Below are positions 44,486-54,562 of a stretch of DNA of 64,000 bases, in pieces (the first letter of the stretch is position 1; each line of letters begins with the position of its first letter). Origin of the DNA: Rhizobium sp. NRK18 (GTDB lineage: Bacteria > Pseudomonadota > Alphaproteobacteria > Rhizobiales > Rhizobiaceae). Position numbers and translations under genes: made by a program. Location of the stretch: assembly GCF_024385575.1 (NCBI RefSeq), contig NZ_JANFMV010000001.1:3687681-3751680 (forward strand), in the 5' to 3' direction. The notes beneath the pieces are model-generated. The model saw only the letters and a list, made by a program, of their open reading frames with translations, made no database searches and was not told the DNA's origin.

Positions 44486-45646
44486 ATGAGAGTAGGTATC
44501 ATCGGTCTCGGCTACCGTCTTGGATATCTGAGTTACGTGTTCAATGCGCTGGACAAGGAGTTCCAGATCGCCGGCTATGTGGACCCCGCGCCCGCCGGCA
44601 TGAAGACCCTCGACGAGCACGGCATTTCGCCCGGCAACGTCTATGCGACGCCCGAGGAACTGATCGCCAACGAGACCTTCGACTTGCTGATGATCGGGTC
44701 GCCGAACCACATGCATCTCGAGCATATCCGCATCGGTCTCGAAGCCGGCTGCAAGGTGTTCTCCGAAAAGCCGATCGTCACGACGCTGGAACAGACCTAC
44801 GAACTCGCGCACCTGCTCGCCAAGTACGGACACGACCGCCTGATGGTCGGCCTGGTGCTGCGCTATTCCCCGCACTACAAGAAGCTGCGCGCCGCCCAGG
44901 CGGAAGGCCTTCTCGGCGAAGTCGTCTCGATCGAGGCATCCGAGCATATCGAACCCTATCACGGCGCCTTCTTCATGCGCGACTGGCGCCGTTACGAGCG
45001 CTATGCCGGCGGCTTCATGCTGGAAAAATGCTGCCACGACCTCGACCTTTACAACGGCGTCGTCGGCTGCCGGCCCGAGCGGGTGGCAAGCTTCGGCGGC
45101 CGCAAGAGCTTCATTCCGCAGAATTCGCCCGCCAATCAGGGCACCAACGACATGGAAGTCTATCACCGCAAGCCGAGCGGCTGGATGAGCACCGACAAGG
45201 TGTTCGACAGCGATGCCGACATCATCGACTTTCAGACCGCGATCGTCGAATACGAGAACGGCGTGGCGATGACCTTCCACACCAACCTCAACGTGCCGGA
45301 CCAGTTCCGTCGCTTCTGCGTCATCGGTTCGAAGGGCATGGCGGAAGGCGACTTCATCCGCGGCTATGTCGACGTTCATGACGCGCATACCGGCAAGAAG
45401 GTGGTCGAGGAGCGCTACAACACGAGGACGACGCTGTCGCAGCATTACGGCGCCGACGAGCAGATGGTCGAAGACATTCTCGACCACATGAAGAACGGCA
45501 CGCCGCTGCCGGTCTCGGCGCTCAACGCCATGGAAGCCGGCGTCCTGGCAATGGCGATGGACGAGGCCCGGCGAACGCGCTCGGTGGTCGACTTGCGGCC
45601 CATATGGGCGCGGTTCGACGCCGCACTCCAGGCACAGGCCGCATAA
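44486..45646 (+). CDS. Gfo/Idh/MocA-family oxidoreductase
   Basis: NAD(P)-dependent sugar or inositol dehydrogenase, 386 aa. The N-terminal Rossmann fold starts MRVGIIGLGYRLGYLSYV. The conserved EKP occurs in VFSEKPIVTT (about residues 92-101) and the substrate-side helix in GFMLEKCCHDLDLYNGVV, which includes the catalytic-type HD. It is the first gene of the transporter operon; AAAGGG lies eight bases upstream of its ATG. Likely substrate is the imported sugar or its 3-keto form, by context. Confidence 0.93.
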   Translation: MRVGIIGLGYRLGYLSYVFNALDKEFQIAGYVDPAPAGMKTLDEHGISPGNVYATPEELIANETFDLLMIGSPNHMHLEHIRIGLEAGCKVFSEKPIVTTLEQTYELAHLLAKYGHDRLMVGLVLRYSPHYKKLRAAQAEGLLGEVVSIEASEHIEPYHGAFFMRDWRRYERYAGGFMLEKCCHDLDLYNGVVGCRPERVASFGGRKSFIPQNSPANQGTNDMEVYHRKPSGWMSTDKVFDSDADIIDFQTAIVEYENGVAMTFHTNLNVPDQFRRFCVIGSKGMAEGDFIRGYVDVHDAHTGKKVVEERYNTRTTLSQHYGADEQMVEDILDHMKNGTPLPVSALNAMEAGVLAMAMDEARRTRSVVDLRPIWARFDAALQAQAA

Positions 45647-45676
45647 TCAAGCACAAAAAAACAAAGGGGAGCTTGA

Positions 45677-46570
45677 ATGCAGGGAATGACGACAAGACGA
45701 AGTGCGGTGCTCTTTGCCTGGATGCTTCTGCTCCCGGCGCTGATCTATGTCCTCATCATCGTCGCCTATCCGCTGATCGATACCATCAAGCTCTCCTTTA
45801 CCGACGCCTCCCTCAAACGCACCTATGACTGGGTCGGCTTCGAAAACTTCACAAAGATTTTCCGTCGCGGCTTTTCCGACATCATCGTCCGCACCTTCGT
45901 GTGGACCTTCTTCTCCGTGCTCTTCAAGATGATCATCGGCACCTGCGCCGCGGTGCTGCTGAATGCAGCCGTCCCCGGTCGCACGCTGTTCCGCGTGCTG
46001 ACCATGCCGCCATGGATCGTGCCGATGGCCATCGGCATCTTCATGTGGGGCTGGATGTACAATGGCCAGTTCGGCATGATTTCCGGACTGCTGCAGCGCT
46101 TCGGCTTTCTAGACGGCCCCTTCCCCATCCTGTCGACCGGGCCGACGGCCTTCTGGGCGACGATCGTCACCGATGTGTGGATCGGCGTTCCCTTCGTGAC
46201 GATCTACCTGCTAGCCGCCATCCAGTCGATCCCCACCGATCTCTACGAGGCCGCCTGGACCGACGGCGCCGGCCGGTTCTACCGTTTCCGCCGCATCACC
46301 CTGCCGCTGATCGTGCCGGCCATGATCACCATGTCGATGATCTCGCTGATCTCGACCTTCAACTCCTTCGACATCATCTGGATCCTGACCCAGGGCGGAC
46401 CGAGCGGCCAGACCACGACGATGATCATCGACACCTACCGAACCGCGATCGGCGCCTACAAGTTCGGCGAAGGTGCCGCGCGGGCCGTGCTGATCACCAT
46501 CTTCCTGTCGCTGTTCTGCTGGCTCTATTTCCGCATGGTGAACCGCTTTTCCGGGGAGGCCGCACGATGA
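45677..46570 (+). CDS. ABC sugar transporter permease (MalF-like)
   Basis: Inner-membrane subunit of a CUT1-type importer, 297 aa. Six hydrophobic helices are visible, beginning AVLFAWMLLLPALIYVLIIV. The cytoplasmic EAA loop reads LYEAAWTDGAGRFYRFRRIT LPL. AGGGGA ten bases upstream sets the start at 45677. Its stop overlaps the ATG of the next permease gene (ATGA at 46567). It works with the second permease, the binding protein and the ATPase encoded next. Confidence 0.94.
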   Translation: MQGMTTRRSAVLFAWMLLLPALIYVLIIVAYPLIDTIKLSFTDASLKRTYDWVGFENFTKIFRRGFSDIIVRTFVWTFFSVLFKMIIGTCAAVLLNAAVPGRTLFRVLTMPPWIVPMAIGIFMWGWMYNGQFGMISGLLQRFGFLDGPFPILSTGPTAFWATIVTDVWIGVPFVTIYLLAAIQSIPTDLYEAAWTDGAGRFYRFRRITLPLIVPAMITMSMISLISTFNSFDIIWILTQGGPSGQTTTMIIDTYRTAIGAYKFGEGAARAVLITIFLSLFCWLYFRMVNRFSGEAAR

Positions 46571-47424
46571 GCTCCAGCGCGCTGATCAACCGCTACACCT
46601 GGTACGAGAAGCTCGGCATCTATGCCGGCATCCTCCTGTTCCTGAGTTTCGTGCTGGCGCCCTTCGTCGAGGGTTTCTTCGTCTCGCTGAAGCCGCTGTC
46701 GCACCTCTTTTCCTCGCCCTATCGGTTCTGGCCGGATGACGGCTCGCTGGAGGCCTATCACACGATGTGGCAGCGCGTGCCGCTGCTCGGGCGCTACATC
46801 CTCAATTCGATCTTCATCGCCGGCGTCGGGATGATCATCTCGCTCTTCTTGATCGTGCCGGCCTCCTATGCGTTCGCGCGTTTCGAGTTCAAGGGGCGCG
46901 GACCGCTGATGGGTGGATTCCTCGCGGTCAACATGTTCTCCGGCGCCGTCCTGCTGATCCCGCTGTTCCGGCTGATGCGCACGCTCGGCCTGCTCAACAC
47001 CTACTTCGCCATGATCGTGCCGGGGGTCGCCTTCGTCATCCCGACCGGCATCTGGCTGTTGCGCACCTACATGCTGCGCATTCCGCGGGAACTGGAAGAG
47101 GCAGCACTCGTCGACGGCGCGTCCCGCTTCTACACCTTCCGGCGGGTGATCATTCCGCTTGCCCTGCCGGGCATCGCCGTCGTCGCGATCCATTCTTTCC
47201 TGACCATCTACGCGCAGCAGTTCATCTTTGCGCTGACCTTCAATTCCAAGACCGAATACATGCCGCTGTCCGTCGGGCTCTATGCCTTCTTCGGACGCCA
47301 GGAAGTCATCTGGAACGAGCTCATGGCCGCCTGCTTCCTCGGTATTCTGCCGGTCTTCATCGTCTTCATCTTCCTGCAGCGCTACCTGGTGGCCGGCATG
47401 ACGGCGGGAGCCGTGAAGACATGA
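46567..47424 (+). CDS. ABC sugar transporter permease (MalG-like)
   Basis: Second CUT1 permease, 285 aa. The ATG at 46567 overlaps the preceding stop and gives MSSSALINRYTWYEKLGIYA. The EAA loop is ELEEAALVDGASRFYTFRRV. Six transmembrane helices are predicted by eye. A long in-frame extension upstream is open but lies over the first permease gene and is not used. A strong hairpin follows before the binding-protein gene. Confidence 0.94.
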   Translation: MSSSALINRYTWYEKLGIYAGILLFLSFVLAPFVEGFFVSLKPLSHLFSSPYRFWPDDGSLEAYHTMWQRVPLLGRYILNSIFIAGVGMIISLFLIVPASYAFARFEFKGRGPLMGGFLAVNMFSGAVLLIPLFRLMRTLGLLNTYFAMIVPGVAFVIPTGIWLLRTYMLRIPRELEEAALVDGASRFYTFRRVIIPLALPGIAVVAIHSFLTIYAQQFIFALTFNSKTEYMPLSVGLYAFFGRQEVIWNELMAACFLGILPVFIVFIFLQRYLVAGMTAGAVKT

Positions 47425-47469
47425 CAACAGATTTCGTGGACGGCATCGAGAAAGCTGTGTGCGGATTAG

Positions 47470-47517
47470 GGCAAGACCCCGGGAAGGGAGTGACTGACGT
47501 CAACCCGGGGCCTTGCC
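47470..47517 (+). other. Strong mRNA hairpin upstream of the binding-protein gene
   Basis: GGCAAGACCCCGGG (47470-47483) pairs with CCCGGGGCCTTGCC (47504-47517) with one mismatch and a 20-base loop. No T-run follows, and it ends 31 bases before the binding-protein ATG. A processing or stabilising hairpin that raises binding-protein expression is likely. Confidence 0.65.
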
Positions 47518-47548
47518 GAACGGGCAAACAATAGAAGGGAACCCAGCA

Positions 47549-48763
47549 ATGAACATGACCCGAACTCTTATCGGCGCAGCAGCCGTGGCGCTTCTCGCCT
47601 CCACGCAGCTGGCAGCCGCCGCAGACACGACCGTCACCATGATCCAGTGCGGCGACACGCTCGCCGAAGGCTATGACGGCTTCATCAAGGAGTGGGAAGC
47701 CAAGAACCCCGGCTACAAGGTCTCGGTCGAAATCGTCGGCTGGGCGCAGTGCCAGGACAAGATCACGACGCTTGCCGCCGCCGGCACGCCGGTCGGCCTC
47801 GCCTATGTCGGCTCGCGCACGCTCAAGCAGCTCTCCGAGAGCGACCTGATCGTTCCCGTGCCGATGACGGACGAGGAGAAGGCCTCCTACTATCCGCACA
47901 TCGTCTCCACCGTCACCTTCGACGGCCAGCAGTGGGGCGTTCCAGTCGCCTTCTCGACCAAGGCACTCTACTGGAACAAGGACCTGTTCAAGAAGGCCGG
48001 CCTCGATCCGGAGACCCCGCCGAAGACCTGGCAGGAACTCTACGACATGGCCAAGACCATCAAGGAAAAGACCGGCACTGCCGGCTATGGTCTGACCGCC
48101 AAGACCTTCGACAATACCATGCACCAGTTCCTCCATTGGGTTTATACCAATAACGGCACGGTCATCGACGACGAAGGCAAGATCACCCTCGACAGCCCGC
48201 AGAACGTCGAAGCGCTGACCTGGTACGGCAAGATGACGGACGTTTCGGAAGAAGGTCCGACCGCCTACGAGCAGGACGAACTGACGCCGCTCTTCAACGA
48301 TGCCAAGGTAGCAATGATCGAGCAAGGTCCGTGGGTGCGCGTGCGCGTCAACAAGGACCTCAACTGGGGCGTCGGCCCATTGCCGCTCGGCCCGCAGGCC
48401 AAGGGTCCCGGCACGCTGCTGATCACCGACAGCCTGGCCGTCTTCAAGGGCACCGGCTACGAGGACAAGGCTGCGGATCTCGCCAAGTGGCTCACCAACC
48501 CGGAACACCAGTTCTTCTATGAAAAGACCCATGGCCTGACGCCGCTGCGTCCGGTTCCGGGCGTCGAGGAAATGGTCAAGGCCGACCCGACCTGGAAGCC
48601 GTTCCTGGACGGCATCTCCAACGGTGGCCCCGAGCCGCTGTTCACCGACTACAAGGCGTTCCAGAACGCCATGATCGACATGGTGCAGTCGGTCGTCACC
48701 AAGCAGGCAAAGCCTGAGGATGCGATCAAGAAGGCTGCCACCGAGATCGAAGACTACAAGTAA
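47549..48763 (+). CDS. ABC sugar transporter periplasmic binding protein
   Basis: Solute-binding protein of the CUT1 importer, 404 aa. The ATG at 47549 with GAAGGGA upstream gives a signal peptide ending in [13 protein letters not shown] family-1 extracellular binding fold follows, with typical [20 protein letters not shown] and [16 protein letters not shown] hinge sequences ([19 protein letters not shown]). It is flanked by two strong hairpins that probably set transcript levels. The ligand is not readable. An amino-sugar oligosaccharide is inferred from the GH20 gene downstream. Confidence 0.94.
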   Translation: MNMTRTLIGAAAVALLASTQLAAAADTTVTMIQCGDTLAEGYDGFIKEWEAKNPGYKVSVEIVGWAQCQDKITTLAAAGTPVGLAYVGSRTLKQLSESDLIVPVPMTDEEKASYYPHIVSTVTFDGQQWGVPVAFSTKALYWNKDLFKKAGLDPETPPKTWQELYDMAKTIKEKTGTAGYGLTAKTFDNTMHQFLHWVYTNNGTVIDDEGKITLDSPQNVEALTWYGKMTDVSEEGPTAYEQDELTPLFNDAKVAMIEQGPWVRVRVNKDLNWGVGPLPLGPQAKGPGTLLITDSLAVFKGTGYEDKAADLAKWLTNPEHQFFYEKTHGLTPLRPVPGVEEMVKADPTWKPFLDGISNGGPEPLFTDYKAFQNAMIDMVQSVVTKQAKPEDAIKKAATEIEDYK

Positions 48764-48772
48764 TCCCAGCCT

Positions 48773-48807
48773 GCGGCCCGCCAGTCCTTCCCGGAATGGT
48801 GGGCCGC
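48773..48807 (+). terminator. Attenuating hairpin after the binding-protein gene
   Basis: GCGGCCCGCCA (48773-48783) pairs with TGGTGGGCCGC (48797-48807), one G-T pair, 13-base loop, followed by TCCTTTT. It would partly stop transcription before the ATPase gene and protect the upstream message. Confidence 0.65.
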
Positions 48808-48884
48808 TCCTTTTCACCCCGGAATGCAACGCAGTTCTCAGTGCAGGGCATGTCCGGTATTGTTCAACCGATCGCATATCATAC

Positions 48885-48901
48885 GTCCGGATGAACCGGA
48901 C
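48885..48901 (+). other. Hairpin just before the ATPase ribosome binding site
   Basis: GTCCGG (48885-48890) and CCGGAC (48896-48901) form a perfect stem with a 5-base loop, ending three bases before AGGAG. It may modulate translation of the ATPase. Confidence 0.45.
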
Positions 48902-48917
48902 GACAGGAGTTGGCGTT

Positions 48918-50050
<1,133 letters not shown>

Positions 50051-50051
<1 letters not shown>

Positions 50052-50077
50052 AAAAAGGAGGGAGCCCGAGGGCTCCC
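50051..50077 (-). terminator. Rho-independent terminator of the minus-strand operon
   Basis: GGGAGCC (50060-50066) pairs with GGCTCCC (50071-50077). On the minus strand six T residues follow the stem (complement of A-run 50051-50056). The stem abuts the stop codon at 50077-50079. Confidence 0.75.
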
Positions 50078-51165
50078 TACCAGACCAGCCCGCGGGCGGC
50101 GACCTTCTCCACGCGCGACACAAGACCGTCGCGGTGAAATACCATTTCATCGAACAGGTTCGAGACCACGCAAGTGTGGTTGGGAATGATGCGGATGCGA
50201 TCGCCGATCGCCGGCCGCTCACCGGTGACCTTCGACAGGTCGATGACGCCATGTTCCTCCGACAGGCCGGTGATGACCGCCTGCGGATAATCCGGCAGGT
50301 AGCCGTAATCGGCAAAGCCGAGCAAGTCCGAGGTCAACGCCTTCGACCCCGCATCGATCACCGCGCGGTCCGGCGTCGGGCGGGAGACGACCGTCGCCAG
50401 GATGTGCATGGCGCAGTCGCTGTATTCGCAATGGCCTGCCCGAACCATGGATCGGTCATTGTAGATATAAGTCCCGGCACGATGCTCGGTCGCCGTCGGC
50501 ACGAGATGGGCGGAGAAGAGGCTCGGCGTGCCGCCGCTGCTGACCACCGGGCATTCGATGCCGGCATCCTTCAGCAGGGCAACGGCGCCGGCAAACCATC
50601 GCTCGACCGTCTCCTCGCTGAATGCCTTGGGATAGGTCAGAAGCCCGCCGAAATTCAGCCCCATCGATCCGACGATCTGCCTGGCCAGCGCCAGTGCGTC
50701 CTCCGGGGTCTGCACCCCGCAACGGCCGCCGCCGGTGTCGCATTCGACGAGCACGGTCAGCGGCTTGCCATTGGCGAACGCCCTCGACAAAGCGGCAACC
50801 GTGATGCCGTTGTCGGCGACGACCTTGAGGCTGGCGATCCGATCGTTGAGTGCTGCGAGACGGGCAAGCTTTTCGGTTCCGAGAATGTTGAAGGTGATCA
50901 GGATGTCGTCGAAGCCGGCATCGGCGAAGACTTCCGCCTCCGTCACCTTCTGGCAATTGATTCCGCGCGCGCCGGCGTCCGTCTGCGCCCTGGCCAGCGC
51001 CGGGATCTTGTGGGTCTTGATGTGCGGGCGAAAGGCAAGGCCATGCTCGTCCATATAGGACTGAACACGCGCAATGTTGCCGGCGAGAACGGCTTCGTCG
51101 ATGACGGGTACGGGGGTCGACAGACCGGCGAGAGCCATGCCGGGCTTCGGTGCAAAGGGTTTCAT
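50077..51165 (-). CDS. D-threonine aldolase/alanine racemase-like PLP enzyme
   Basis: PLP enzyme of fold type III acting on D-amino acids, 362 aa. The PLP-lysine region is RPHIKTHKIPALARAQ (Lys in HIKTHK). The C-terminal metal site typical of D-threonine aldolases is seen in IIPNHTCVVSNLFDEM, where His and Cys are the ligands. The ATG follows directly after the M81 gene's stop (TAAATG). Context with two M81 metallopeptidases, RidA and an ABC importer points to use of an imported D-amino-acid or hydroxy-amino-acid compound. Confidence 0.88.
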   Translation of the reverse strand: MKPFAPKPGMALAGLSTPVPVIDEAVLAGNIARVQSYMDEHGLAFRPHIKTHKIPALARAQTDAGARGINCQKVTEAEVFADAGFDDILITFNILGTEKLARLAALNDRIASLKVVADNGITVAALSRAFANGKPLTVLVECDTGGGRCGVQTPEDALALARQIVGSMGLNFGGLLTYPKAFSEETVERWFAGAVALLKDAGIECPVVSSGGTPSLFSAHLVPTATEHRAGTYIYNDRSMVRAGHCEYSDCAMHILATVVSRPTPDRAVIDAGSKALTSDLLGFADYGYLPDYPQAVITGLSEEHGVIDLSKVTGERPAIGDRIRIIPNHTCVVSNLFDEMVFHRDGLVSRVEKVAARGLVW

Positions 51166-52662
51166 TTAAGCGACCACATCCTTTTCTGCGTGGGGATTTT
51201 CAACCATCGGCCAGATGGTTCTGCGCGCCTTGCGGTAAGGCGTCTTTGCCGGATTGTTCGGATAGGGCGTGCCGGCCGCACAGTAGATGATTTTCGAGGC
51301 GATCTTCGAGAAGGACGAATGGAAGTGGTTCGTCGACTTGATGACCAGAAGCCGCTGCGGGCGCGGATCGATGCCCATGACCTCGAACAGGCTCGGGTCG
51401 AAGCTTTGCGCGCGGGTGGAATTGAGGATGACGTCGATGCCGGCAAAACGGATATGGGCCGCGTCGCCGAAGGGCGCATAGCTTTCGCCGAAGCGCATCT
51501 CGGCATTGCGCAGCAGCTTCACGACCGTCACCCGCGCATCGACCGGATTGCCTGTGCCGGGCGCCGACTTGGCGCCGAAGCGCAAGGGAATTTCCGCTCC
51601 CTCGCCCGCCGCCATGCAGATCTGTACGGCAATCGGATCCCAGATCGTTCCGAAAGCCGCTCCCGTGACACCGCGCGCGAGCACCTCTTCGAGCAGCACG
51701 GTGGAATCGCCTGCAGTGCCGCCACCGGGATTGTCCCAGACATCGGCGATCACCACAGGTCCCTCGGCTGTCTTAAGCGCCTCGTCGACCGCCTCTCTCT
51801 CGTTCAGCTGCGGCATCATGAAGGTTCCGCGGAGCGAGAACAGCTCCATTCCGAGATCACGGGCGATCGCCGCGCCCTTTTCCGCCTTGCCGTTGGTGAC
51901 GGCGATGACCCTGGTCCCCATTTCCGGCACGTCGCCTGCCATGAACCCGTGAATGACGGACAGCGACAGGATATCCGGATCGGCGCTTTCCATGTCCATC
52001 ATGCGGTCGACAAAGGAGCGCATCGGCTCGCGCGAGGTCGGGAAGACGTCGATCATCCGGCAGTCGAAGACGGACATCCGCGGAACCACGCGACCCTCAA
52101 CGGTATCGAGCGCAATCTGCCAGAGGTCGATCGCGCGATCGACGAAATCGGTGTGGGGAAATTCCTTGAATGCCACGAAAAAATCCGCCGCATCGAGACG
52201 TTTGCGGGTCAGATGGGAATGGGGGTCCAGCTCGGCGCAGACCAGCACATCGGGGCCGACGATCTCGCGCACCCGGGTCAGAAAATCGCCTTCAGGATCG
52301 TCATAGCCATCGGCGACCATGGCGCCATGCAGGCCGAGCACGACGCCATCGACCGGAAGGGCGGCGCGCAACTGATCGAGGATCTCGTCGCGCAGTCCCT
52401 CATAGGTCTCGCGATTGATCAGCCCGGCGGGGTCGGCCCAGGTGGCCGTTCCCTCGATCAGTTCGAACCCGTGTTCGCGCGCGAGGCGGCGGCCAACGGT
52501 AACCGGCGCCGAACAGAGCGTCGGTGTCGCCGGATGCTTGCCGGGCGGTGCATACAGCGACGCTTCAAACGCGCGACGGTCGATGCAGATCGGCGAAAAC
52601 GTGTTGGTTTCGGTCGCAAGGGCAGCGGTAAAGAAACGCAAGGATGAAGGCCTCCCCGGCAT
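51166..52662 (-). CDS. M81-family metallopeptidase (MlrC-like), copy 1
   Basis: Cytoplasmic metallo-enzyme of the M81/DUF1485-DUF1486 family, best known from microcystinase C, 498 aa. The start reads FFTAALATETNTFSPI, with the metal-binding motif ETNTFSP. VLGLHGAMVADGYDDPEGD and CAELDPHSHLTRKRL follow with further His/Asp ligands. VIADVWDNPGGGTAGDSTVL is the conserved DNPGGG loop. It is directly followed by the D-threonine-aldolase-like gene and preceded by an NTF2-like gene. A second, diverged copy lies at 57306. Confidence 0.9.
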   Translation of the reverse strand: MPGRPSSLRFFTAALATETNTFSPICIDRRAFEASLYAPPGKHPATPTLCSAPVTVGRRLAREHGFELIEGTATWADPAGLINRETYEGLRDEILDQLRAALPVDGVVLGLHGAMVADGYDDPEGDFLTRVREIVGPDVLVCAELDPHSHLTRKRLDAADFFVAFKEFPHTDFVDRAIDLWQIALDTVEGRVVPRMSVFDCRMIDVFPTSREPMRSFVDRMMDMESADPDILSLSVIHGFMAGDVPEMGTRVIAVTNGKAEKGAAIARDLGMELFSLRGTFMMPQLNEREAVDEALKTAEGPVVIADVWDNPGGGTAGDSTVLLEEVLARGVTGAAFGTIWDPIAVQICMAAGEGAEIPLRFGAKSAPGTGNPVDARVTVVKLLRNAEMRFGESYAPFGDAAHIRFAGIDVILNSTRAQSFDPSLFEVMGIDPRPQRLLVIKSTNHFHSSFSKIASKIIYCAAGTPYPNNPAKTPYRKARRTIWPMVENPHAEKDVVA

Positions 52663-52671
52663 GTTTGCGGC

Positions 52672-53163
52672 TTATTTCCCGCCCATCGGATTGGGCAGGT
52701 AGCCGGTGAACCCGAAGATCTTCCAGCGTCCGTCATGCAGGCGACAGTAATAGAGCGTCTGCCACTTCATGACGTCGCGCTCACCATCGGCCTTCAGGAT
52801 CGAGCCGTCGAACTTCTTGCGCACCAGCGCCATGTCGCCATTGATCTCGATGTCTTCCAGCGTCGTGGTGGTGAAAATCGCGGTGCGCGGGTCTTCGGCA
52901 AAGCTCTCCTTCTGGAAGGATTGTGCCTGACGCAGCCATTCGTCGCGGTAGTCTGCGAGGGTCGGGAAGGCAAGCCGCCAGTCGTCCGGGCTCTCCTTCT
53001 TGCCGCCATCGATGCCGATGAAGCCTTCCTCGACAAAATCGTCGGCGACCATGCTCCAGTCGGCCGCCAGAAAGGCATCGATATCGCGCGGAACAAGCAT
53101 CGTCCAAATGGCGCTGCGGGCCTCATCCGAAGGGTCGAAAGGGTTCTTGAATGGGTCGCGCAT
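52672..53163 (-). CDS. NTF2-like/SnoaL-like protein
   Basis: A 163-aa protein with the cone-shaped NTF2-like fold by pattern: N-terminal helices (DIDAFLAADWSMVADDFVEE), then alternating strands ending in HDGRWKIFGFTGYLP. Members act as small enzymes, ligand binders or regulators. It is first in the minus-strand unit NTF2-M81-D-threonine aldolase and its promoter is divergent from ridA. Its exact role is unknown. Confidence 0.75.
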   Translation of the reverse strand: MRDPFKNPFDPSDEARSAIWTMLVPRDIDAFLAADWSMVADDFVEEGFIGIDGGKKESPDDWRLAFPTLADYRDEWLRQAQSFQKESFAEDPRTAIFTTTTLEDIEINGDMALVRKKFDGSILKADGERDVMKWQTLYYCRLHDGRWKIFGFTGYLPNPMGGK

Positions 53164-53233
53164 TTAAATTCTTTTCATGAATGGCAATTTTGTCTGGCAA
53201 ATTTCCGCCTTATCTGGTCAATTGTCAACGAAA

Positions 53234-53244
53234 TAAGAAAATAA
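53234..53244 (+). promoter_or_regulatory. Shared 11-bp word TAAGAAAATAA (copy 2)
   Basis: Second copy of the word found before the Gfo gene, here 20 bases from the ridA ATG, in the divergent promoter of the NTF2 and ridA units. Candidate RpiR operator. Confidence 0.4.
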
Positions 53245-53263
53245 TTTGCATAAAGAGGATCAC

Positions 53264-53653
53264 ATGACGATCAAGCGGTATGGAGCGGACAAGAAGGGCG
53301 CGGGTGGCCAGAGGCTGCCGTTTGCGCGCGCCGTCGAAGCGGACGGCTGGCTCTATGTTTCCGGCCAGGTCGCCATGGAAGACGGCGAGATCATCGAGGG
53401 CAACATCGTCACCCAGACGCACAAGACCATCCAGAATCTCATCGCCATTCTGGAGGAAGCCGGATACGGGCTGGAGCATGTCGTGCGTGTCGGCGTGTGG
53501 CTGGACGACCCGCGGGACTTCTGGAGCTTCAACAAGATCTATGAGGGCTATTTCGGCGAACATCCGCCGGCGCGCGCTTGTGTGCAGTCGCGGATGATGG
53601 TCGATTGCAAGGTCGAAATCGACTGCGTGGCCTTCAAGGGCCGCCAGGCCTAG
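53264..53653 (+). CDS. RidA-family protein
   Basis: Enamine/imine deaminase family, 129 aa, starting at the ATG at 53264 with AGAGGA upstream. GWLYVSGQVAMEDGEI, KTIQNLIAILEEAGYGLEHV and the C-terminal ARACVQSRMMVDCKVEIDCV show the YjgF/RidA fold, with the Arg (in ARACVQ) that binds substrate carboxylate. It is followed by an RpiR regulator gene 22 bases on. Detoxification of enamines from PLP enzymes fits the D-threonine-aldolase-like neighbour. Confidence 0.93.
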   Translation: MTIKRYGADKKGAGGQRLPFARAVEADGWLYVSGQVAMEDGEIIEGNIVTQTHKTIQNLIAILEEAGYGLEHVVRVGVWLDDPRDFWSFNKIYEGYFGEHPPARACVQSRMMVDCKVEIDCVAFKGRQA

Positions 53654-53675
53654 ACCAACGGGAAGCGGGGACCTC

Positions 53676-54539
53676 ATGGACATTCTCACTCGGCTGCAGC
53701 AGGAGAAAGAGGCCCTCTCCCAATCGGAGCGCCGCATCGCCGACATCCTGTTTTCGGATTTCGACTTTGCGGTCAATGCCTCGATCATCGAGCTTGCCGA
53801 GCGGGCCGACGTCTCGCCGCCGACGGTGACGCGCTTCTGCCGGCGGCTCGAATGCCAGAGCTTTTCCGAGTTCAAGGTGCGGCTCGCACAGACGGCCTTC
53901 GTCGGCACGCGCTATCTCAATCCGACCAGCCGGGCGACCTCGCCTGCAGAGATCGCCGAGAACGTCATCACCAAGGCGCAGTCGGCGCTTTACGCCCTGC
54001 ACCGGTCGATCGATCTCGAAAAGGTCGAAGCGGCGGCGGCGCGGATTGCCGAGGGGCGGATGATCTACGCCTTCGGGTCCGGCGGCAATTCCTCGATGGT
54101 CGCCAATGAAATGCAGAACCGCCTCTTCCGGCTCGGCATCAATGTCACGGCCTGCAACGACCACCAGATGATGCTGATGATGACAGCCGCCGCGACCACG
54201 CAGGACGTGATCGTCGGCTCTTCCTTCTCGGGCCGCAACCGGGAACTGGTCCGCATCCTGGAACAGGCGCGCGAATACGGCATCTTCACCATCGCGCTGA
54301 CGCAAAGCGACAGTCCGGTCTCGAGAGCGGCAGGCCTTGCCCTGACGATCGATCTTGCCGAAGGCGTCGACATCTTCCGCCCCACCTCGACGCGCATCGC
54401 CTATCTGGCGATGACCGACGTGCTGGCGAATATCACGGCGCACAAGATCAAGACCCAGGCGTCGGCAACGCTGCGGCGCATCAAGCAGCAGTTGGTGACC
54501 TTCCGAGACGAAGACGATCGCCAGCTTCTCGGCGACTAG
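53676..54539 (+). CDS. MurR/RpiR-family transcriptional regulator
   Basis: Sugar-phosphate-responsive regulator of 287 aa. The N-terminal HTH_6 domain reads LSQSERRIADILFSDFDFAV and ELAERADVSPPTVTRFCRRL. The C-terminal SIS domain (about residues 120-260) has AFGSGGNSSMVANEM and GSSFSGRNRELVRILEQARE, the phosphosugar-binding Ser motifs. It is the likely regulator of this catabolic locus, with the shared TAAGAAAATAA word as possible operator. Ligand unknown, probably an amino-sugar phosphate. Confidence 0.93.
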   Translation: MDILTRLQQEKEALSQSERRIADILFSDFDFAVNASIIELAERADVSPPTVTRFCRRLECQSFSEFKVRLAQTAFVGTRYLNPTSRATSPAEIAENVITKAQSALYALHRSIDLEKVEAAAARIAEGRMIYAFGSGGNSSMVANEMQNRLFRLGINVTACNDHQMMLMMTAAATTQDVIVGSSFSGRNRELVRILEQAREYGIFTIALTQSDSPVSRAAGLALTIDLAEGVDIFRPTSTRIAYLAMTDVLANITAHKIKTQASATLRRIKQQLVTFRDEDDRQLLGD

Positions 54540-54562
54540 AACAATATCGGAGACGAACAGAG

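Noticed and set aside
45901..46566. N-terminal extension of the second permease frame
   Set aside because: Lies over the first permease gene in another frame and encodes a His/Arg-rich nonsense-like sequence. The ATG at 46567 fits the family start.
50134..52647. 837-codon frame opposite the PLP enzyme and M81 genes
   Set aside because: It spans two well-supported minus-strand genes and has no motif; a codon-bias artefact.
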